This document shows, piece by piece, positions 28,428 to 33,454 of a stretch of DNA of 45,119 nucleotides. Position 1 is the first letter of the stretch. Every line of letters starts with the position of its first letter. Position numbers and translations under genes: made by a program. Source of the DNA: Vicinamibacterales bacterium (GTDB lineage: Bacteria > Acidobacteriota > Vicinamibacteria > Vicinamibacterales > 2-12-FULL-66-21); NCBI GenBank assembly GCA_036496585.1, contig DASXLB010000051.1, positions 1 through 45,119 on the forward strand, in the 5' to 3' direction. The notes under the pieces were generated by a model. It saw only the letters and a program-made list of their open reading frames with translations, was not told the origin of the DNA and searched no databases.

Positions 28428-29261
28428 TTGATCGATCTCCATCTCCACACGACCGCCTCCGACGGCAGCCTGTCGCCGTCGGAGCTCGTCGAGCGCGCCG
28501 GCGCCGCCGGCCTCACCATCATCGCCATCACCGATCACGATACGACGGCCGGCTCATGCGCCGCGCGGGCGGCGGCGCGCGCCGCGGGCATCGAACTGGT
28601 TGCCGGCATCGAGATCAGCGCGGTCGCGGACGACCGCGACGTGCACATGCTCGGCTACTTCATCGACGTCGAGTCGGCGCCGCTCCGCGGCTTTCTCGAT
28701 CGGCAGCGCAGGGAGCGCCTGCGACGCGCCGGTAAAATCGGCGACCGTCTGGCGGCGCTCGGCTGTCCTGTCGACGTCGAGGCTATCGTCAGCGGCGCCG
28801 GCGGCGGCCGCACCATCGGGCGTCCGCAGCTGGCCGATGCGCTCGTACGCGGCGGCTACGCCGCCGATCGCGACGAGGCGTTTACGCGCTATCTCACGCC
28901 GGGCGCTCCAGCGTTCGTGCCGCGCTGCGGTGCCACTCCGGCCGAGGTGGTGGACGTCGTGCACCAGGCCGGCGGCGTCGTGTCGCTCGCGCACCCGGGC
29001 CTGACGGATCGCGACGATCTGATTCCGGGGCTCGTCGGCGGCGGACTCGACGCCATCGAGGTGCGGCATTCCGATCAAGACGCCGCCACCGAAGCGCGGT
29101 ACCGCGCGCTCGCCGCCGCGCTCGGCATCGCGGTCACCGGCGGGTCGGACTATCACGGTAACGTCGGCCGGCGCGCCGGGATGCTCGGGGCGGTGGTGCT
29201 GCCGCCGGCGGATTTCGAGGCGCTTCGCGTTGTGGCCGAGCGGCGGCGGGCCGTCCGCTGA
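28428..29261 (+). CDS. PHP-domain phosphoesterase (YciV/RNase AM-like)
   Basis: 277 residues. PHP metal-binding motifs are DLHLHTTASDGSLSP (His5, His7), ITDHDT, EISA, LAHPGL and GSDYHG. Members of this group (TrpH/YciV) remove the 3' phosphate of nucleoside 3',5'-bisphosphates and trim RNA 5' ends. The start is a TTG giving the standard MIDLHLHT beginning; no ATG is available nearby. The stop TGA is followed at once by the ATG of the ABC-like gene, so the two are coupled. Confidence 0.9.
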   Translation: MIDLHLHTTASDGSLSPSELVERAGAAGLTIIAITDHDTTAGSCAARAAARAAGIELVAGIEISAVADDRDVHMLGYFIDVESAPLRGFLDRQRRERLRRAGKIGDRLAALGCPVDVEAIVSGAGGGRTIGRPQLADALVRGGYAADRDEAFTRYLTPGAPAFVPRCGATPAEVVDVVHQAGGVVSLAHPGLTDRDDLIPGLVGGGLDAIEVRHSDQDAATEARYRALAAALGIAVTGGSDYHGNVGRRAGMLGAVVLPPADFEALRVVAERRRAVR

Positions 29262-29963
29262 ATGGCGGCGGTCCTGCACGTCGCGGGTGTGCGCAAACAC
29301 TACAGCGCGTTGCGCCCGCTGCGAATCAATCAACTCTCGATCGACCCCGGCGAGCGGGTCTCGCTGTCCGGGCTCGACGCGGGCGCGGCAGAGGTCCTCG
29401 TCAATCTGGTGACCGGGGCCTCGGTGCCGGACGAAGGGGAAGTGAGCGTCGGCGGCCGCCGCACGGCGGCGATTGCCGATGGCGACGACTGGCTCGCCTG
29501 GCTCGATCGCTTCGGCATCGTCAGCCCCCGCGCCGTCCTGCTCGATGCGGTCACCCTCCTGCAGAACCTGGCGATGCCGCTGACGCTGCAGATCGATCCA
29601 ATGCCGGCCGACGCGGCGGCCCGCGCGACCTCGGTCGCCCGCGAAGCTGGCATCGACGAGCGCTGGCTCGATCAGCCGCTGGCCGCGCTGTCAGAGGCGA
29701 TAAAGATGCGCGCGCACCTGGTCCGCGCCGTCATGCTGAATCCGGTGCTGCTGATTCTGGAACACCCCACCGCGACGCTCGAGAAGAGCGAGGGACGGCT
29801 GTTCGGAGAAGCCGTCGCCCGGGTTGCCGGGGCGCGTGCGCTCGCGACGCTCGCTATCTCGGAAGACGCCGGGTTCGCCGCCGCCGCCGCGTCGCGCCGG
29901 CTCGTGCTGCACGCCGCGAGCGGCGAGCTCCAGGCCCGCCGGCGAGGTCTGTTCGGGTGGTGA
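29262..29963 (+). CDS. ABC-transporter ATPase-like protein with degenerate nucleotide-binding motifs
   Basis: 233 residues aligned by pattern with ABC ATPases (VRKHYSALRPLRINQLSIDPGERVSLSG at the N-terminus). The functional motifs are altered: Walker A reads GLDAGAAE at 37-44, with Ala43 in place of the lysine and Glu44 in place of Ser/Thr. The signature reads LSEAIKMR (143-150) instead of LSGGQ. Walker B ends ILEHPT with Glu and His where Asp-Glu is expected. The H-loop region is AISEDAG. The overall fold and the NPVLLILEHPTATLE block are kept, so it is a paralog that cannot be expected to hydrolyse ATP. No permease is adjacent. It begins directly at the PHP stop (TGAATG). Confidence 0.78.
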   Translation: MAAVLHVAGVRKHYSALRPLRINQLSIDPGERVSLSGLDAGAAEVLVNLVTGASVPDEGEVSVGGRRTAAIADGDDWLAWLDRFGIVSPRAVLLDAVTLLQNLAMPLTLQIDPMPADAAARATSVAREAGIDERWLDQPLAALSEAIKMRAHLVRAVMLNPVLLILEHPTATLEKSEGRLFGEAVARVAGARALATLAISEDAGFAAAAASRRLVLHAASGELQARRRGLFGW

Positions 29964-30004
29964 ACGTCCTCGCCGGTCGGCCACGCCGCCCGATGCGCCG
30001 CAAG

Positions 30005-30010
30005 TAGAAT
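30005..30010 (+). promoter_or_regulatory. -10 box before the HAD leader ORF
   Basis: TAGAAT ends 6 nt before an ATG at 30017 that opens a 9-codon ORF. The spacing is that of the other leaderless starts in the window. Confidence 0.45.
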
Positions 30011-30016
30011 CAAGGG

Positions 30017-30046
30017 ATGTCTCACGCTCCAGACCTCACCGAGTAA
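30017..30046 (+). CDS. Nine-codon leader ORF coupled to the HAD gene
   Basis: It reads MSHAPDLTE and ends with TAA, the last A of which is the A of the HAD ATG (TAATG). It sits 6 nt behind a TAGAAT box. The HAD gene has no Shine-Dalgarno of its own, so ribosomes could start on this leaderless ORF and restart at the HAD ATG. Whether the peptide itself matters is unknown. It may also be a chance ORF. Confidence 0.4.
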   Translation: MSHAPDLTE

Positions 30047-30738
30047 TGCATCTGATCCTCTTCGACATCGACGGGACTCTCGTGCTGACCGGCCGCGCCG
30101 GCATGCGCGCGATGAATCGAGCCTGCGCGGATCTGGTACGCGCCGAGAACGCGATGGCCGGGGTCACGTTTGCCGGCCGCACCGACTGGAGCATTCTCGA
30201 CGACATCCTCCGCAATCACGGCCACACGCTCGACGCCACTTTGCTCGACGAGCTGCGGGGCCGCTACGTCGCGCATCTTGCCGAGGAGATCCAGTTCCCT
30301 GGCGAGGGTGTAAACGACGTGATGCCCGGGATTCGCCCCCTGCTGGACGCGCTCGCCGCGCGCGCCGACGTGCGGACTGGTCTCCTCACCGGCAATTTCG
30401 TCGAGGGGGCCCGCATCAAGCTGGAGCACTTCGATCTTTGGAAGTACTTTGCGTGGGGCGCCTTCGGCGGCGACGCCGCCAATCGAAACGAGCTGGTGCC
30501 GATTGCCGCGGCGCGCGCCCGCGACCACGGGATCGACGTCGACGTCATCCGACCCGCCGACGTCTTCGTCGTCGGAGACACGCCGAACGACATCGAGTGC
30601 GCCCTCGTCGCCGGCGCCACCCCCGTCGCCGTCGCGACCGGCAGCTATACCGTCGAGCAGCTCCGCTCGGCCGGAGCAGACATCGTTTTTGACGATCTCG
30701 GAGACACCAATGCCTTTTTGCGTCTCCTGGATGGATAA
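30046..30738 (+). CDS. HAD-superfamily phosphatase (phosphoglycolate phosphatase-like)
   Basis: 230 residues. Motif I LFDIDGTLVLTGRAG, motif II TGLLTGNFVEGARIKLEHFDL, and motif IV VFVVGDTPNDIECALVAGA. A helical cap lies between about 20 and 90. The close C-terminal pattern is that of subfamily IA phosphatases such as Gph. The substrate is unknown. The ATG at 30046 gives the exact HAD N-terminus. Confidence 0.88.
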   Translation: MHLILFDIDGTLVLTGRAGMRAMNRACADLVRAENAMAGVTFAGRTDWSILDDILRNHGHTLDATLLDELRGRYVAHLAEEIQFPGEGVNDVMPGIRPLLDALAARADVRTGLLTGNFVEGARIKLEHFDLWKYFAWGAFGGDAANRNELVPIAAARARDHGIDVDVIRPADVFVVGDTPNDIECALVAGATPVAVATGSYTVEQLRSAGADIVFDDLGDTNAFLRLLDG

Positions 30739-30760
30739 TCACGCGCACGATGCGAGGCAA

Positions 30761-30873
30761 TCGGCAAGCGAGCGCAGCGCCGCGATCCAATCGGCGAGCG
30801 AGCGCAGCGATGCGATCCAAATCGCGCGGCCGATGCGATCCAAATCGCGAGCGAGCGCAGCGACGCGAGCCAC
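30761..30873 (+). repeat. 30-bp tandem repeat cluster
   Basis: Two adjacent 30-bp units (30761-30790, 30791-30820) agree at 27 of 30 bases: TCGGC, A or G, AGCGAGCGCAGCG, two variable bases, then GCGATCCAA. A shortened 23-bp copy (30821-30843) and a diverged one (30844-30873) follow. Similar GAGCGA words continue to 30910. The period is a multiple of three, so the stretch reads as an ASER-type peptide, but no gene is supported there. It is not a CRISPR: there are no spacers. Confidence 0.8.
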
Positions 30874-30924
30874 CGGAGCGGCGCGAGCCGGCGGAGCGGC
30901 GAGCGAGCGACGGTGTAGGGGAGT

Positions 30925-30945
30925 CCGAGGGGCGAAGCCCCTCGG
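30925..30945. terminator. Strong stem-loop upstream of tRNA-Sec
   Basis: CCGAGGGGC (30925-30933) and GCCCCTCGG (30937-30945) form a perfect 9-bp stem closed by a GAA loop, 7 nt before the tRNA. It could end the HAD transcript or mark an RNA-processing point before the tRNA. No T-run follows. Confidence 0.55.
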
Positions 30946-30952
30946 ATAAAGA

Positions 30953-31050
30953 GGAAGCGAACGGGGCCCGGTGGCCCTCCCGGTCTTCAAAACCGGTTGT
31001 CTCCCGCGTTGAGCGGGAGGGCTGAGTTCGACTCTCAGGCGCTTCCGCCA
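30953..31050 (+). tRNA. selC: Selenocysteine tRNA (anticodon TCA)
   Basis: 98 nt with the encoded CCA at 31048-31050. The anticodon TCA (30987-30989) sits in loop CTTCAAA, closed by CCGGT/ACCGG. Features of tRNA-Sec are all present. The D stem is 6 bp with a 4-nt loop (30963-30978). A long variable arm has a 7-bp stem CTCCCGC/GCGGGAG (31001-31007, 31013-31019). The T stem is CTGAG/CTCAG. The extended acceptor stem is GGAAGCGA/GCGCTTCC: seven pairs plus an A-G mismatch at the eighth position. The discriminator is G, as in other Sec tRNAs. It inserts selenocysteine at programmed UGA codons with SelA, SelB and SelD, which are not in the window. Confidence 0.96.
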
Positions 31051-31068
31051 CGTCGCGCCAGGTCCTCG

Positions 31069-31695
31069 TCAGCTGGCCAGCCCGAGGCGATAGGCCAGCA
31101 GCTTCGGCCATTCCTGCATGAGCCAGCGGACGTCGCCCCGGTGCCGCCACCAGTGCGCCGGGTCGGATCCGTCGTAGCGACTCGCGCGCATGATGATTCT
31201 CAGGTCCGTTCCCGCGAGCGCGCGCCGCATCGCGAACCCGGCGCGCCGCGTGTGGTACTTCGATGTGACGACGATCACGTCGTGCCAGCCGCGGCGCCGC
31301 GCCGTCTCACCGAGCATGAGCGCCTCGGCCGCCGTATTGTCCACCACGCCCTCCGCGATCGTGACGGCGTCGCGTCGAGCGCCGAGCGCGATCAACGCGT
31401 CGCGGACCGGTTCGGCTTCACCCGGGACGTGCACCCCTTTCGCGCGGACGATCGCCGCCGCCGCGTCGTCCTGCCCCGGGCTGAGGAGGATGGCGGGCGC
31501 GTACCCCTCCTGGTACAAATCCCAGCCCTCCAGCGCCCGTTCGAAACGCGTCCCCGCCAGGACGAAGATGGCGTCTGCATGGCGAAGATCGTCTTCGTGC
31601 TGGAGGTACGTCCCCGCGTGGAGAAACGCCCACACACCGGACGCGAGCAATGCCGCTGCAAGGCCCGCCAGGCGGCGGCGGACGGCCGGTTGCAT
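31069..31695 (-). CDS. YdcF/SanA/ElyC-family (DUF218) protein with N-terminal membrane anchor
   Basis: 208 residues. A hydrophobic segment (residues about 8-27, LAGLAAALLASGVWAFLHAG) precedes the DUF218 domain: ADAIFVLAGTRFERALEGWDLYQEGYAPAILLSPGQ, then VDNTAAEALMLGETARRRGWHDVIVVTSKYHTRRA. This is the family pattern of a conserved Asn/Thr/Glu loop and SxYHxxR. The family has been linked to envelope integrity and vancomycin sensitivity; its chemistry is unsettled. The ATG at 31695 has a GTG directly before it (31698). It runs towards tRNA-Sec, ending 18 bp from it. Confidence 0.88.
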   Translation of the reverse strand: MQPAVRRRLAGLAAALLASGVWAFLHAGTYLQHEDDLRHADAIFVLAGTRFERALEGWDLYQEGYAPAILLSPGQDDAAAAIVRAKGVHVPGEAEPVRDALIALGARRDAVTIAEGVVDNTAAEALMLGETARRRGWHDVIVVTSKYHTRRAGFAMRRALAGTDLRIIMRASRYDGSDPAHWWRHRGDVRWLMQEWPKLLAYRLGLAS

Positions 31696-31735
31696 CACGA
31701 ATCAGTGGATTGAGAGGAGAAACGGGAAGGACCCG

Positions 31736-31760
31736 GGTGCGGTGAACGATCCACCGCACC
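31736..31760 (-). terminator. Intrinsic terminator of the cold-shock gene
   Basis: Perfect 9-bp stem GGTGCGGTG/CACCGCACC (31736-31744, 31752-31760) with a 7-nt loop. Read on the minus strand it lies 20 bp after the gene and is followed by a T/C-rich tail (TCCTTCCCGTTTCTCC). Confidence 0.7.
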
Positions 31761-31780
31761 GGGCATGAGATGTGCGCGCG

Positions 31781-31987
31781 TCAGTCCTCGATGAGACGAA
31801 CTTCGCCGGCACGGGGACCCTTGCCGGAATCCTCCGGCGTGAATTCCACGCGCTGCCCTTCGCGCAGCAGCTCGAACACCGCCCCACGGACCGAGCTGCG
31901 ATGAAAGAAGTGCTCGATGCCTCCTTCGTCGCGGATGAAGCCGAAGCCCTTGTCAATCAGGAGCCGAGCAATCGTCCCGGTTGGCAT
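31781..31987 (-). CDS. Cold-shock-domain RNA-binding protein
   Basis: 68 residues, the length of CspA-type proteins. The RNP-like motifs are KGFGFIRDEGG and HFFHRSS. It is a single OB-fold nucleic-acid-binding protein. The ATG at 31987 was chosen for the standard length; a start at 32044 would add 19 residues without a csp counterpart. A leader of about 70 nt is expected from the promoter at 32094-32065. Confidence 0.93.
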   Translation of the reverse strand: MPTGTIARLLIDKGFGFIRDEGGIEHFFHRSSVRGAVFELLREGQRVEFTPEDSGKGPRAGEVRLIED

Positions 31988-32064
31988 AACCCGTGTCCTC
32001 CGAAGCGCTGGTGTGCGAACTCCCAGGAACATCCCGGGCCACACGCTGAGCTCAAAACGCCGTC

Positions 32065-32094
32065 AGTGTAGGGAGATCCCTACACGAAAGTCAA
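32065..32094 (-). promoter_or_regulatory. Promoter of the cold-shock gene, with a palindromic operator in the spacer
   Basis: Minus strand TTGACT (32094-32089) and TACACT (32070-32065), spacer 18 bp. A perfect palindrome of 9-bp arms GTGTAGGGA (32066-32074) and TCCCTACAC (32077-32085), with a 2-bp centre, fills most of the spacer and overlaps the -10 box. That is a position where a repressor or MerR-type activator would bind. Confidence 0.6.
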
Positions 32095-32132
32095 CAAAAT
32101 CGAGGGCTTAGGGCGTCTTACCCCTTTACGGC

Positions 32133-32138
32133 TACCAT
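32133..32138 (+). promoter_or_regulatory. -10-like box of the MobA-like gene
   Basis: TACCAT ends 7 nt before the GTG at 32146, the leaderless spacing. It matches TATAAT at 4 of 6 positions and has no -35 partner. Confidence 0.35.
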
Positions 32139-32145
32139 CCACTCG

Positions 32146-32736
32146 GTGATCCCCGCCATCGTCCTGGCCGCCGGCGCGTCGAGCCGGATGGGCTCCCCCA
32201 AAGCGCTCTTGCGCACCGGAGATCGAACATTCCTTCGCTGCATTCTCGACACGCTGCGCGAGGGTGGCGTGACGGCGACCGCGGTGGTCGTCCGTCCCCG
32301 GTCTGACGCGATTGTCGCGGAGGTGGCCGCCGCCCCTCCTGGACGGGTCGTCATCAATGGCAATCCTGACAGGGGGCAGCTTTCGTCTCTGCTGGCCGGC
32401 CTCGACGTCTTCGATGGCCCGGAAGTCCAAGCCGTCCTCGTGGCCCTGGTCGATACGCCGCTCATCACGGCCGCGACGATTGCAGCTCTCCTCGCGCGAG
32501 TGCCGTTGTCGCGCGCGCCAATCGTCCGCGCCACTCACGGGGGCCGTCACGGCCACCCGGTCGTCTTCTCGCGAAGTGTGTTTCCCGCGCTGCGCGCCGC
32601 CGATCTGGCGGCCGGTGCGAAGACGGTCGTGCGCGCATTCGACGTCGACAACCTGGAGGTCCCCGATCCGGGCATCATGCGCGACATCGACACGCCCGAC
32701 GACTACCAGCGGTTGATCGGGCGCGACGCACGATAG
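32146..32736 (+). CDS. MobA/MocA-like nucleotidyltransferase
   Basis: 196 residues. The nucleotidyltransferase N-terminus IPAIVLAAGASSRMGSPKALLRTGDRTFL is the LAAGxSxRMGxxKxLL signature. VLVALVDTPLITAATIAALL and GRHGHPVVFSRSVFPAL follow as in MocA (molybdenum cofactor cytidylyltransferase) relatives. The product may be a molybdenum cofactor dinucleotide or a similar NTP-activated metabolite. The start is a GTG with no Shine-Dalgarno. Confidence 0.85.
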   Translation: MIPAIVLAAGASSRMGSPKALLRTGDRTFLRCILDTLREGGVTATAVVVRPRSDAIVAEVAAAPPGRVVINGNPDRGQLSSLLAGLDVFDGPEVQAVLVALVDTPLITAATIAALLARVPLSRAPIVRATHGGRHGHPVVFSRSVFPALRAADLAAGAKTVVRAFDVDNLEVPDPGIMRDIDTPDDYQRLIGRDAR

Positions 32737-32765
32737 GGCGTGCGGCGACGCCTTTCGGATGAGAC

Positions 32766-32771
32766 TAGAAT
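32766..32771 (+). promoter_or_regulatory. -10 box of marC, leaderless spacing
   Basis: TAGAAT ends 9 nt before the GTG at 32781, as at bioY and the HAD leader ORF. Confidence 0.45.
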
Positions 32772-32780
32772 GGCGGCGCC

Positions 32781-33422
32781 GTGCACCTGCGCGAAGTAGT
32801 GCTCTTCTCAACGACGCTTCTGGCGATCCTGAATCCGATCAGTTCCGCGGTGCTGTTCGCCTCGATGTCGGCTCGCTTCGGTCCAGCGATCCAGCCTCGG
32901 ATGGCCAACCAGAGTGCGTTCGCGGTGCTCGTCATCCTGCTCATCTGCGCGTGGACGGGACGGTTCGTGCTGCAGGTTCTCGGCATCAACGTAGCGATGC
33001 TGCAGGCCGCGGGGGGACTGATCCTGCTGCAGTATGGGTTGCGCATGGTGTCGGTCGAAGAACTGAAGCTGACACCGGCCGAGGAAGCCTCGGCCGAGGA
33101 GGAGCCGGAAGCGCACTGGAAGACGCTGGCGATCGTGCCGCTGGCCATCCCCGGCACCGTCGGCGCCGGCTCGATCACGACGGTGATCGTTGAAGCGACG
33201 ACGTTCAAGGCACTGCGCGACCTGGCGATCATTACCGCCGTCTGCGGTCTGACGGCGCTCATCATGTGGATCGCGTTCCGCTCGGCTGCCCGCATCGCGC
33301 CCCGCCTCGGTCCGATTGGCCTCAACGTGGTGACGCGCGTCATGGGGATCCTCGTCGCCGCGACCGGCTTCGGTCTGCTCGGCCGCGGCATCGGCGGTCT
33401 GCTGCCGGGTCTGACGCACTGA
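32781..33422 (+). CDS. MarC-family integral membrane protein
   Basis: 213 residues with about six hydrophobic segments. The family pattern is visible: TLLAILNPISSAVLFASM near the start, a cytoplasmic charged loop (LTPAEEASAEEEPEAHW), then AIVPLAIPGTVGAGSITTVIV. The function is not established; the link to multiple antibiotic resistance that named the family has been disputed. The start is a GTG. A small tandem GCGCCGAG pair lies just after the stop. Confidence 0.85.
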   Translation: MHLREVVLFSTTLLAILNPISSAVLFASMSARFGPAIQPRMANQSAFAVLVILLICAWTGRFVLQVLGINVAMLQAAGGLILLQYGLRMVSVEELKLTPAEEASAEEEPEAHWKTLAIVPLAIPGTVGAGSITTVIVEATTFKALRDLAIITAVCGLTALIMWIAFRSAARIAPRLGPIGLNVVTRVMGILVAATGFGLLGRGIGGLLPGLTH

Positions 33423-33454
33423 CGACAGGCGCCGAGGCGCCGAGGCGGCCTGAG

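Noticed and set aside
30761-30873. Possible CRISPR array.
   Set aside because: The 30-bp units adjoin with no spacers, and no cas genes are present.
30925-30945. The GAA hairpin as a bacterial SECIS element.
   Set aside because: A bacterial SECIS lies just after an in-frame UGA inside a selenoprotein gene. This one is in an intergenic stretch before a tRNA.
30449-30949. An open frame reading through the 30-bp repeats (SASERSDAIQ pattern).
   Set aside because: It overlaps the HAD gene in another frame. The repeat part is only open because the period is a multiple of three.
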